Notes: generated by a model not told the origin, from the sequence alone. Shown: positions 1 to 6,743, numbered from the stretch's first letter. The stretch is DNA of 14,793 bases from Bacteriovoracaceae bacterium (GCA_023146355.1 JAGLCH010000347.1:1-14793), one strand, 5' to 3'. Translations and numbers: made by a program.

Positions 1-1425
1 CTTGGTCTGAAATACAATTTCATCAATAACAGCAGTTTTCTCGGCTATAGCGCTAATTACATCTAATAGACCTTCAACAGTTTTATTAGACTCTGAAATC
101 TGATCCATAGAGTTAATTAATTCTTTGACAGTGGCATTACCATTTTCTGAAATTTCACGGACTCCTGCTGAAATTTCATTGGATAGCTCTGCATTTTCTT
201 CATTTTGTTTTACCATACCAGTAAGCTCTTCAATTGCCTCTGACATCTGTGCAACTTTCCCTTCCTGCTCATAGTTTGACCGTGAAAGAACCTCACTTGA
301 ATTCGATAGTTCACTAGAACTATCCTTAACTTTGGCGGCAGAGATTGCCAACATATTTCCCACTCGTGAAATGGGCCTTACAATTGCCTCACCGATAAAG
401 GCACCAATCGCAATAATAACAAAAACAGCGATAATGAAAAACACTGTAAACCATATTGTAAGAGAACGTGATGACTCAAAAGCAATGTCAGCAGGAAGTT
501 CTGTTACAATTGCCCATTTAATCCCTGGAATGGCCTCTATGGTTAAAATAGATGATACTACTTCCTTTTTCCAAAAATTTTCTATAACTTCACTTACGTC
601 ATTTCCAGAAAATGCCTTTTGAATTGCATCTGTCTTAACTGTTTTTTTATTAATAATTGAACTTGAGGAGGTCATCCCGTACTTCTGAATATTAGATCGA
701 AGAAGATAATCAGGCCCGACGAGGTAAGAGATAGTATTAGATTTTCCATTATTATTTTGTGTCATTATCTCATCAAAATAACTCGTTGCAATCTTGGCAA
801 CTATAACACCAGTATATTTTCCTTTACTGTCATTAATAGGTGCCCCCAATAGAGCAAAGGGCTGACCAGATCCATCAGGATAAATCTCAAAATCGTAAAA
901 GATAAGCTTCCTTTCATTTGATACTTCATCTAGTAGCTTAGAAATCCCAGACCCAAGGTAGGACTGACTCTTAACCGAAATACCAAGATCACTACCTTTT
1001 TTAAGTGAAAATACAATATGTCCTGAATCCTTATTAAGAATCAGGACATCATCATATTTAAATTTATCAGCATACTTTTTTAGCATTCCGATATTTGTTT
1101 TCCATGCAAGTGAGTACTCTTCTGTCGTTATATCTAATTTTTCATTGATAGAAACTTCATTTTCCTCATAGTAATCATTGAAGGTGAAGAGAGAAACCAT
1201 GGCATCTTCAGAAGATGACATTAGTTCCATTGTTCTCTGCAACATATCAACAGAAGAAACGAGCTGAAGTTTTTTTTGATCAGCGCGATCAATCAGTGAC
1301 TCTATCGTTCTATTAACAAGAGCACCTTTACCCTTGGTAACAGAAAATGTTCCTACAATGGCCATAGGGAGCAGCCCTACAACTGTTAAAATAATTATTA
1401 CCCGCCAGCGGAGACTCATAGACAT
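1..1425 (-). CDS. Methyl-accepting chemotaxis protein, dCache sensor, 3' end cut by window
   Basis: I translated this strand by hand from the ATG at 1425; it stays open for 475 codons to base 1. A hydrophobic segment (residues about 8-28) follows the basic start MSMSLRWR. A long extracytoplasmic region (about 30-318) has features of a double-Cache sensor, such as YDDVLILNKDSGHIVFS near 124-140 and FALLGAPI near 190-197. TM2 lies at about 321-345 and ends in IVRPIS, the usual entry to a HAMP-like linker. The cytoplasmic part is rich in Ser/Glu/Asn heptads, and the visible end, VIDEIVFQTK (466-475), is the conserved stretch just before the MCP hairpin tip. The protein should sense a small ligand in the periplasm and control CheA/CheW. 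The missing part lies left of the window. AAAGGG, 6 bp before the ATG, is a plausible ribosome site. The preceding Cache gene ends 21 bp upstream, so cotranscription is likely. Confidence 0.93.
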   Translation of the reverse strand, partial: MSMSLRWRVIIILTVVGLLPMAIVGTFSVTKGKGALVNRTIESLIDRADQKKLQLVSSVDMLQRTMELMSSSEDAMVSLFTFNDYYEENEVSINEKLDITTEEYSLAWKTNIGMLKKYADKFKYDDVLILNKDSGHIVFSLKKGSDLGISVKSQSYLGSGISKLLDEVSNERKLIFYDFEIYPDGSGQPFALLGAPINDSKGKYTGVIVAKIATSYFDEIMTQNNNGKSNTISYLVGPDYLLRSNIQKYGMTSSSSIINKKTVKTDAIQKAFSGNDVSEVIENFWKKEVVSSILTIEAIPGIKWAIVTELPADIAFESSRSLTIWFTVFFIIAVFVIIAIGAFIGEAIVRPISRVGNMLAISAAKVKDSSSELSNSSEVLSRSNYEQEGKVAQMSEAIEELTGMVKQNEENAELSNEISAGVREISENGNATVKELINSMDQISESNKTVEGLLDVISAIAEKTAVIDEIVFQTK

Positions 1426-1446
1426 GGAAAACCCTTTGAACTTTAA

Positions 1447-1914
1447 TTAATCAATATATATACCAGAACCAACTACGAAATTTTTTCCTTTATTTGGGCA
1501 TAGCTCGTAGTATGTTTTCTTTCTTTTTTCAGCTGTTTCACCAGGCTTACGATAAGTGTACTTAACCCATCCCTTCCCTTTTTTTAGTGCACCTTCAACG
1601 ATCTTATCGCGGAATTTTTTCCCTCGAACATCAGGCTTTCCTTTTAAACTTTTTCCAACTAGCCTTTTAATTGGGTGTGCCAATAAAGTAACTTCATCGC
1701 TGAAAACAAACACATAAAATGCCTTGTTGTCTTTGTCCATGTACGGATGGACTTTTTCAGTTATTTTATTAAAAATAACTTGTGGGTCTTTAGCAACCTT
1801 AATTTCTTCACACACAGTATGCACTTTGTTAATAACCATCTCTTCGGTCTGTTTTGCCTGTAGAGAAAACGGAATGATTGCTAAAATAGCAACCAAAAAC
1901 ACTAACTTTTTCAT
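1447..1914 (-). CDS. Secreted single-Cache (sCache_2-like) sensor protein, copy 1
   Basis: This 155-residue protein has a Sec signal peptide (residues 1-20, ending SLQA) and one small alpha/beta domain. The core reads FYVFVF, then LAHPIKRLVGK (78-88), PDVRGKKFRD (94-103), GKGWVKYTY (113-121) and VGSGIY (148-153). This is the order seen in sCache_2 domains, which normally form the periplasmic part of chemoreceptors and histidine kinases. Here there is no transmembrane or cytoplasmic part, so the protein should be free in the periplasm. Cys35 and Cys139 could form a disulfide. By ungapped eye alignment it matches copy 3 at about 108 of 155 positions. AAGGAG, 5 bp before the ATG, is a strong ribosome site. 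The stop is 21 bp before the MCP start, suggesting a shared transcript and a role as ligand-binding accessory. The Cache assignment is from motif order; the accessory role is inference. Confidence 0.85.
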   Translation of the reverse strand: MKKLVFLVAILAIIPFSLQAKQTEEMVINKVHTVCEEIKVAKDPQVIFNKITEKVHPYMDKDNKAFYVFVFSDEVTLLAHPIKRLVGKSLKGKPDVRGKKFRDKIVEGALKKGKGWVKYTYRKPGETAEKRKKTYYELCPNKGKNFVVGSGIYID

Positions 1915-1945
1915 TTTGACTCCTTAATTAAATTGTTAAGACAAT

Positions 1946-1953
1946 GTATCGGA
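1946..1953 (-). promoter_or_regulatory. CCGATA box upstream of Cache copy 1 (FliA -10-like)
   Basis: The minus strand reads TCCGATAC here, 31 nt before the ATG at 1914. The same ATTCCGATA core sits at the same distance before Cache copy 3. It resembles the -10 element of sigma-28 promoters (GCCGATAA). No good TAAA-type -35 is visible at 15-16 bp further upstream, so this copy is a weak candidate and may only be a relic of gene duplication. Confidence 0.3.
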
Positions 1954-2016
1954 ATAATCAGAAGGTTTCGTAGTAAAAAAAAGTTAATATATCGAATGAT
2001 TATTATGATCTAGTGA

Positions 2017-2042
2017 AGGTATGTAGGTATGTAGGTATGTAG
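2017..2042. repeat. Short tandem repeat, 8-bp unit AGGTATGT, about 3.25 copies
   Basis: Three exact copies of AGGTATGT run end to end at 2017-2040, followed by AG. The array lies in the 146-bp gap between Cache copies 2 and 1, 19 bp downstream of the stop of copy 2. Its period is not a multiple of three and it is outside any gene, so unit changes would alter spacing only. It may be a slippage product. No function is visible. Confidence 0.8.
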
Positions 2043-2060
2043 AATCCCATTTTTTCCTAC

Positions 2061-2528
2061 TTATCTGTCGTATATTCCACAAGCTACGATAAAGTTACTT
2101 TCTTTATTTTGGCATAACTTGTAGTATGTTCTCTTTGTTTGCTCACCCGATCTCCTAGGCTCCATATAAGTGTACTTAACCCATCCCTTCCCTTTTTTAA
2201 GGGCACCTTCAACAATCTGATCACGAAACATCCTCCCGCGAATATCAGACTTTCCCTTATAGCTTTTTCCTACTAGTTTTTTCTTTGGGTGAGCGACTAT
2301 TGAAACACTTTCATCATAAATAAATACGTAAAAAGCTGCGTTGTTTTTATCTTTGTAAGGATGAGAACCTGAAATTATTTTATCAAAAACATCTTGTGTC
2401 TTTACTGCACTCTTAACTTCTTCACATACAGTCTGCACTTTATTTATAACCATCTCTTTGGTCAGTACTGCCTGAAGTGAAAAAGGAATCATTGCTAAAA
2501 TAGTAATAAGGAATACTAATTTCTTCAT
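2061..2528 (-). CDS. Secreted single-Cache (sCache_2-like) sensor protein, copy 2
   Basis: A 155-residue paralogue of its two neighbours, with the same signal peptide form (ending SLQA at 20) and the same Cache core: VAHPKKKLVGK near 78-88, SDIRGRMFRD near 94-103 and GKGWVKYTY at 113-121. It is the most diverged copy. The helix after Cys35 differs (VKSAVKTQDVFDK), the loop before the second cysteine is PRRSGEQTKRTYY, and the end reads VACGIYDR instead of VGSGIYID, adding a third cysteine at 150. Cys35 and Cys139 are kept. The changed loop suggests a changed ligand. The ribosome site (GAAGCGAG) is weaker than those of the other copies, and no CCGATA box is present upstream. A periplasmic ligand-binding role is inferred. 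Confidence 0.83.
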   Translation of the reverse strand: MKKLVFLITILAMIPFSLQAVLTKEMVINKVQTVCEEVKSAVKTQDVFDKIISGSHPYKDKNNAAFYVFIYDESVSIVAHPKKKLVGKSYKGKSDIRGRMFRDQIVEGALKKGKGWVKYTYMEPRRSGEQTKRTYYKLCQNKESNFIVACGIYDR

Positions 2529-2645
2529 TTTGACTCGCTTCTCAAAGTGACTTTAGTCAAGAATTTGATAAATAATAAAATAAATTTACTAAAGAGATTG
2601 TTTAAATAAATTGGCATACCTACTCAGACTAGTGTGCAACTTTAA

Positions 2646-3113
2646 TTAGTCGACGTATATTCCTGAACCAACTGCAAAGTTTTTCCCATTGTTTGGACAT
2701 AGCTCATAGTATGCATGTTTTCTCTTCTCACCTGGCTCACCACGCTTAGTATAAGTGTAATAAAGCCATCCCTTCCCTTTCCTGATTGCTCCATCAACGA
2801 TCTGATTACGGAACATTTTCCCACGGACATCGGGTATTCCATTGTAATTTTTCCCAACTAACCTTTTCGTCGGGTGTGCAACAAGTTGAATAGATTCAGA
2901 GAAAACATATACGTAGAAATTTTTATTGCTTTTATCTGTGTAAGGATGTTCCGCTGCAGTGATTTTATCAAAAATGACTTGAGGGTCTTTTGCTACCTTA
3001 ATTTCCTCACATATAGTATGGACCTTGTTAACAATCATCTCTTTGGTGAGTTTTGCCTGCAATGAGAGAGGGATCAGTGCAAGTATAGCTGTCATGAATA
3101 TTATTCTTTTCAT
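2646..3113 (-). CDS. Secreted single-Cache (sCache_2-like) sensor protein, copy 3
   Basis: The reading frame is open further upstream, but I place the start at the ATG at 3113. This gives a normal signal peptide (MKRIIFMTAILALIPLSLQA), exactly 155 residues as in the two paralogues, and an AAGGA ribosome site about 7 bp upstream. An upstream ATG at 3176 would put 21 polar residues before the signal peptide and would lie upstream of the candidate promoter. The Cache core is intact: VAHPTKRLVGK, PDVRGKMFRN, GKGWLYYTY and VGSGIYVD, with Cys35 and Cys139. It is the first gene of the three-copy array in transcription order and is closest to copy 1. Expected to be a periplasmic ligand-binding partner of a chemoreceptor; this role is inferred from context. 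Confidence 0.85.
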   Translation of the reverse strand: MKRIIFMTAILALIPLSLQAKLTKEMIVNKVHTICEEIKVAKDPQVIFDKITAAEHPYTDKSNKNFYVYVFSESIQLVAHPTKRLVGKNYNGIPDVRGKMFRNQIVDGAIRKGKGWLYYTYTKRGEPGEKRKHAYYELCPNNGKNFAVGSGIYVD

Positions 3114-3143
3114 TTTACATCCTTCTTTAAGCAACAAGTCTAT

Positions 3144-3171
3144 ATATCGGAATATATGTGAATTAAGTTTA
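3144..3171 (-). promoter_or_regulatory. Candidate FliA (sigma-28)-type promoter for Cache copy 3
   Basis: The minus strand reads TAAACTTA, then 12 bp, then TCCGATAT, ending 30 nt before the ATG at 3113. The sigma-28 consensus is TAAAGTTT-N11-GCCGATAA, so both elements match well and the spacing is one base long. A flagellar sigma factor would suit a chemosensory gene. Assignment rests on two short motifs only. Confidence 0.45.
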
Positions 3172-3213
3172 ATCAACTATATATTTAGCCTGTTAATTTC
3201 ACCACAAATATAA

Positions 3214-3786
3214 TTATATTCTTAGATTAAGACCCAATGATGTTTGATACTCGCGGTCACCCTTCTCCGGGTCATCAGTAAAGACAACAGTAAAATCACC
3301 AGCAATTGAGAATGCTCCCATCAAGTGAATACGCATACCCGTTCCTGCGTAGGGTGCGACTTTGAAAGCTGAATTTTTAGTTACTGTAACGTCAGTCGTG
3401 GTATTTGTAGTTTCAGTATTACGCTTACTTCCTTGATAACCACCTCTGAGGTACCAAGAAAGAAATGGCCCTAGCCTTAGTCCTGAACGGATACCAGCTT
3501 TAAATTTTTCAGTCTTTGTTTTGATGTTCAAATTATCAGTTGGAAATGTCTCTGTGTCCTCGCTCTGGAGGTATTCACCTTCTATCGAAATGAGGGGTGG
3601 CCCAAACAGGAGTCGGGCACCATAAAACATTCTATCTTTGGTGTGGGGAGTCGGTTTAAATTTTTGCTCCCGCTCATAGCCGACTACTGGCTCGACTCGA
3701 ACTAAACCATTGGAAAATGATCCTGTTGCTGCGATAGTTGCTGTTGATAAAAGAAGGGAAATAGTTGTAATGATTATTTTTTTCAT
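3214..3786 (-). CDS. Small outer-membrane beta-barrel protein, hypothetical
   Basis: The 190-residue product starts with a clear signal peptide (MKKIIITTISLLLSTATIAA). The mature part alternates polar and hydrophobic residues in strand-length runs: LVRVEPVVGY, MFYGARLLFG, LISIEGEYL, FKAGIRSGLRLG, LSWYLRGGYQG, FKVAPYAGTGMRIHLMG, FSIAGDFTVVF and YQTSLGLNLRI. Charged loops such as TETTNTTTDVTVTK lie between them. The pattern and the C-terminal strand suggest an 8-stranded OmpA/OmpW-like barrel. I do not recognise a named family. No good Shine-Dalgarno is visible, and the ATG lies only 40 bp after the terminator of the upstream subtilase gene, so its promoter must be very close or it depends on read-through. 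No intrinsic terminator follows it; an AT-only 14-bp palindrome overlaps its stop codon. Confidence 0.75.
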   Translation of the reverse strand: MKKIIITTISLLLSTATIAATGSFSNGLVRVEPVVGYEREQKFKPTPHTKDRMFYGARLLFGPPLISIEGEYLQSEDTETFPTDNLNIKTKTEKFKAGIRSGLRLGPFLSWYLRGGYQGSKRNTETTNTTTDVTVTKNSAFKVAPYAGTGMRIHLMGAFSIAGDFTVVFTDDPEKGDREYQTSLGLNLRI

Positions 3787-3825
3787 ACAACTAGTTTACC
3801 AGTTCCCTGCAATAGAAATAAGGGT

Positions 3826-3851
3826 AAAAAAAAGGCCCTCAACAGAGGGCC
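3826..3851 (-). terminator. Rho-independent terminator of the subtilase gene
   Basis: On the minus strand a perfect 7-bp stem, GGCCCTC/GAGGGCC with loop TGTT, is followed by eight T. It begins 12 bp after the subtilase stop codon. Confidence 0.92.
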
Positions 3852-3863
3852 ATGGTATGAGAA

Positions 3864-5168
3864 TTAAAGACTGGTAAACCACATATGGCGGTTATTTGCC
3901 TTATTAATAGCTTCATTGACATTTAATGTGCGAGACAATTTCGCTGCCAATACTGCTCTTTTCATATTAACAATACCACCAGACTTAACCTTGCCCGCAA
4001 GAAATAACTTTTTTGTAACTGTTGCCATTAAGATCTTCTTAATCTGTACCGGCATAAGCTTTGGGTTTTCATCTTTTACTCTCGCAGCAACATTAGCAAC
4101 GAAAGGTGCCGCTTGTGATGTTCCACTTAGCTTATATGATCCTGCACCTGGAATGTGAGAGCTGATTCCAACTCCGGGAGCAGCAATATCGACAGTTTCA
4201 ACTCCATAGTTTGAAAAGGCCGCAATAGCACTAAATTTGACTGTTGCTGCAACTGATATTGAATTATCTGATCTTACATTAGAAGGAGAATTTGGAAACT
4301 TGTCATTATTCATTCCATCATTACCCGCAGCAAATACAAATAAAGTGCTTGGAGCGGTGGCAACATACTTTTGAGCGTTGTCTATCAGCTGATTGCTCAT
4401 TGCTCTAGCAACACGGTCAATTTCTTTTTCCGTCGGATCCTTAAAGATAGGTACGGCACCAAGAAGTGTTTTGGCCACCTGCTGGGCCTGAAGATACCCT
4501 ATTCCATAAGAACCATTCATTACATCGACTTGGTGACTTTTTAAATAATTTCCCACCTTTTTGTCAGCTGAGCTCATGGTCTTAGCAACTAGCCCGATTA
4601 ATTTTTCCATAATCCAAACCTTCATCCCTTTCTTTTTGGAATTTGCTTTCATATAGGAAGAAGAAATACTCTTGGCCACATCGTTTACATCAGTTTGGAT
4701 CAGCTTAATGGACATAATCTTGGCATCATTTCCGAGCGCTGCAATTCCAGCAACGTGTGTGCCGTGTATATAGTTACCGAACGTCATAACATCTTTAAAG
4801 AAGTCTGGTCTCTCGGCCATTATATTTTTTATCCAATCTTGCTGCTCTTGAGATAAATCATCAATAGAAGTGATTCCCTCTTGCATTTCCATGAAGTAGC
4901 GAATTGCTTCATCATCAACAAGTCCTTGGTAGTTATAGTTTATTACCTCATTGTTATTTGCAGTAAAGTTCCAACCATTATAGTCATCAAGGTAACCATT
5001 GAGATCATCATCAACACCATTAATAGGGTCTTCACTATTAACCCATAGGCGATTTTGTAGTTCAGGGTGATTAATATCTACTCCAGAGTCAACAATAGCG
5101 ACAATAGATGCAAAGGCGCTGCTTGAAAGTAGAAGGGTTGCAAAAATAAGAGGTTTCAATTTGTTCAT
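3864..5168 (-). CDS. Secreted subtilisin-like serine protease (S8), no propeptide
   Basis: The 434-residue product has a signal peptide (1-20, ending AFA) and all S8 catalytic signatures: Asp27 in AIVDSGVD, His135 in HGTHVAG, Asn283 of the oxyanion hole in AAGND, and Ser351 in GTSQAAP. It should be exported and cleave proteins. An acidic segment after Asp27 (NGVDDDLNGYLDD, about 50-62) resembles the calcium-rich loop of many bacterial subtilases. About 108 residues separate Asp and His, more than in subtilisin. The mature protein begins only about six residues before the catalytic Asp, so the usual N-terminal inhibitor/chaperone propeptide (I9) is absent. The gene stands alone, with a terminator just after the stop and a 340-bp gap upstream. 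A possible ribosome site (GGAG) lies farther from the ATG than usual, about 12 bp upstream. Confidence 0.95.
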   Translation of the reverse strand: MNKLKPLIFATLLLSSSAFASIVAIVDSGVDINHPELQNRLWVNSEDPINGVDDDLNGYLDDYNGWNFTANNNEVINYNYQGLVDDEAIRYFMEMQEGITSIDDLSQEQQDWIKNIMAERPDFFKDVMTFGNYIHGTHVAGIAALGNDAKIMSIKLIQTDVNDVAKSISSSYMKANSKKKGMKVWIMEKLIGLVAKTMSSADKKVGNYLKSHQVDVMNGSYGIGYLQAQQVAKTLLGAVPIFKDPTEKEIDRVARAMSNQLIDNAQKYVATAPSTLFVFAAGNDGMNNDKFPNSPSNVRSDNSISVAATVKFSAIAAFSNYGVETVDIAAPGVGISSHIPGAGSYKLSGTSQAAPFVANVAARVKDENPKLMPVQIKKILMATVTKKLFLAGKVKSGGIVNMKRAVLAAKLSRTLNVNEAINKANNRHMWFTSL

Positions 5169-5451
5169 ACCTAGTCTCTCCGAGGAATTATTTTGTTATT
5201 CTTAAGTACTGAAAATATACTTCATTAACTACATTTCATTTATAATAGCTGAAATATAAATCATTTAATACCCAAACTTTCACGTCGTGAAAAATCTACC
5301 TTCACAAAGCATCATTATTAGGTGTTATTTTGTATTAATTAACTATATTGACCTTAAATTTAAGATTTTTTTAACTGTGGAGTAGAAATTACAATTAAGG
5401 AAAGGGACAAATTCTTCATACAGATACTCTGGAAAATAGCTTTTTAGTGCG
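5169..5451. other. Intergenic region, subtilase upstream control region
   Basis: No coding frame is convincing here. The stretch is very AT-rich and should hold the subtilase promoter. The minus strand has a TATAAA/TATAAT-like run near 5238-5246, but no convincing -35 accompanies it. Two dyads stand out: TTTCACG-T-CGTGAAA at 5278-5292 and CTTAAATTTAAG at 5353-5364. Confidence 0.5.
5278..5292. promoter_or_regulatory. Perfect interrupted palindrome, candidate operator
   Basis: TTTCACG and CGTGAAA flank a single T, giving a perfect 7-bp dyad about 110 bp before the subtilase start. Its size and its GC-containing core in AT-rich surroundings suit a dimeric repressor or activator site. It does not match FNR (TTGAT-N4-ATCAA) or CRP half-site spacing, and I cannot name the regulator. 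Confidence 0.4.
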
Positions 5452-5482
5452 AAAAAAAACAAAAAGGACCCAAAAAGGGTCC
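5452..5482 (-). terminator. Rho-independent terminator of the HU gene
   Basis: On the minus strand GGACCC, loop TTTTT, GGGTCC is followed by a T-rich run (TTTTTGTTTTTTTT). It starts about 26 bp after the HU stop codon. Confidence 0.93.
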
Positions 5483-5508
5483 CTCTTTATAATCAAAAGC
5501 TTTAAAAA

Positions 5509-5787
5509 TTAAAGCATTTCTTTGAAAGCTTTTCCAGCTTTGAACTTTACAACGTTCTTAGCTTTGATTTTGATTTTCTCACCAGTTGCTGGATTAACTC
5601 CAGTTCTAGCTTTTCTTTTTACTTTTGTGAATGTTCCAAAACCAATTAGAGAAACATCGTCACCTTTTTTTACAGATTTCTTGATTGAATCAAGAGCATA
5701 AGAGATAACAGCGTCAACGCTTTTCTTACTCATTTCAGATACATCTTTGTTCTTTAGAATTGACTCTACTAGTTCTTTTCTGTTCAT
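5509..5787 (-). CDS. hup: DNA-binding protein HU
   Basis: This 92-residue protein is a full-length HU/IHF family member. It has the helical N-terminal dimerisation part (MNRKELVESILKNKDVS), the GDDVSLIGFGTF strand-turn, and the DNA-binding arm with the family signature RKARTGVNPATGEKIKI and the intercalating-proline context NPATG at about 64-68. The ending VVKFKAGKAFKEML is also typical. It bends and compacts DNA as a dimer in the nucleoid. The start is fixed by AAGGAG 5 bp upstream. It is a single-gene unit with its own strong promoter and terminator. HU is preferred to IHF because the sequence matches the HU signature closely and no IHF-specific feature is seen. Confidence 0.97.
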   Translation of the reverse strand: MNRKELVESILKNKDVSEMSKKSVDAVISYALDSIKKSVKKGDDVSLIGFGTFTKVKRKARTGVNPATGEKIKIKAKNVVKFKAGKAFKEML

Positions 5788-5824
5788 AAATACTCCTTAA
5801 AATGTTTTAGTTAGCTTGTGTAAA

Positions 5825-5853
5825 AGTGTAAGTTAACTTTTCCGAAAGTTCAA
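5825..5853 (-). promoter_or_regulatory. Sigma-70-type promoter of the HU gene
   Basis: The minus strand reads TTGAAC, 17 bp, TACACT, close to the TTGACA-N17-TATAAT consensus with ideal spacing. The -10 ends 37 bp before the HU ATG. An A/T tract immediately upstream (about 5854-5877 as read on the plus strand) could act as an UP element. Confidence 0.7.
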
Positions 5854-6035
5854 AAAAAAAATAAAGTTTTTTTCAAAAAGTGCTGATAGAGGGTATTTTC
5901 CCCTCTGCGCTGGCCAATCTCCCTTAGTCATGGGGAGTTTGATAAGTAACTCTATGCTTTTTATTCTTTTATATTGACAACAACCTGCAGATCCCTTTAT
6001 AGAGAGCTATTCGAGAGGCCAGAACGGTTTTAGTT
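5854..6035. other. Intergenic region with clustered hairpins; function unknown
   Basis: No gene is visible. The part at 5880-5945 is more GC-rich than its surroundings and holds two stems: AGAGGG/CCCTCT (5888-5893 with 5901-5906) and CTCCC/GGGAG (about 5919-5937). An alternative long-range pair, ATAGAG (5886-5891) with CTCTAT (5950-5955), is followed on the plus strand by a T-rich run (TTTTTATTCTTTT). This could be a terminator region for the gene ending at 6036, or a small structured RNA. Confidence 0.3.
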
Positions 6036-6743
6036 TTATCTATAATCTTCACGATTAAATGTTTTTACAATATAAAAAGGACTATCGGCTTCATCTTGCA
6101 CAAGAAGTGCCAGTTTATTTACTTCAAACACTTTATTTTCAAAGGGCCGAAAAAGGCCATTGATAGTCGCCACAAGGTCTTCTCGATTTTCTTTTGGGCA
6201 GGGATTTAAGAGTGAAAAATGTGGACGAAAATTTTCTAGGCCATGATAGGTATGAAACAAATCTATCCGCTTTCCCTCATGGGCAGAGTACTGATCGGGG
6301 TCATTTTTCTTAATATGAGTATAGAGAGAACCATCACCTAGGGGGTGCAGCCTTGCCACCACAAGAGTATGAAAGACAATGAGAGGGATATTGGCGTCAT
6401 AACCCAGCACTAGTGCATCATTAGATTTCCCCCTAAAATCAATAAAACTCTCCCCTTCGGAAGGAGTTAGAATGAAAGAAACATCGGGGTCAGAAACCTT
6501 TAAGAGTGTCTCAATTTCATCAATAATAGAGCTAAGTTTATGCTCATCAAAATAGATCGCATCGCCAACTGTAAGATGAAGACCGTACTCATATGTGTGC
6601 ATATTACAGTTCTTCCAATTGTCTAACTCTGAAGGAAAGGCGCAGTCTGTATCATTCCATAAATCACGGCCAACGATTGAACTCCCCAAGCGATAAAAGC
6701 TATCGTTTACATCTGGGACATAATAGAGAGCAAACTTTTTCAT
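6036..6743 (-). CDS. DUF1045-like 2H phosphoesterase superfamily protein
   Basis: The 235-residue protein begins KFALYYVPDVNDSFYRLGSS..GRD, very like the opening of DUF1045 proteins (often YALYYAP..SPLWRLGS..LGRD), which are known from phosphonate (phn) operons. Two H-x-[TS] motifs, His56-Leu-Thr58 (YGLHLTV) and His175-Phe-Ser177 (RPHFSLL), are spaced as in 2H phosphoesterases, which act on 2',3'-cyclic or related phosphodiesters. It has no signal peptide, so it is cytoplasmic. No phosphonate gene is nearby; the neighbours are HU and a nuclease gene, so its substrate is open. GGAG, about 6 bp before the ATG at 6743, supports this start. It has its own promoter candidate overlapped by a dyad. 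Family membership is by motif recognition; the reaction is not established. Confidence 0.75.
   Translation of the reverse strand: MKKFALYYVPDVNDSFYRLGSSIVGRDLWNDTDCAFPSELDNWKNCNMHTYEYGLHLTVGDAIYFDEHKLSSIIDEIETLLKVSDPDVSFILTPSEGESFIDFRGKSNDALVLGYDANIPLIVFHTLVVARLHPLGDGSLYTHIKKNDPDQYSAHEGKRIDLFHTYHGLENFRPHFSLLNPCPKENREDLVATINGLFRPFENKVFEVNKLALLVQDEADSPFYIVKTFNREDYR

Noticed and set aside
332..622. Plus-strand open frame of 96 codons
   Set aside because: It lies antisense inside the chemoreceptor gene, which has clear domain structure; the product looks like no protein family and lacks a ribosome site.
1921..1970. Full sigma-28 promoter before Cache copy 1
   Set aside because: The -10-like box is present, but no TAAA-type -35 was found at an acceptable distance, so only the box is reported at low confidence.
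2642..2857. Second minus-strand frame over Cache copy 3
   Set aside because: It overlaps the paralogue-supported Cache frame; its product is the out-of-frame reading of the conserved GKGW region.
3207..3220. Perfect palindrome AATATAATTATATT at the end of the barrel gene, considered as terminator
   Set aside because: Only A/T pairs, overlaps the stop codon and is not followed by a T-run, so it is unlikely to terminate transcription.
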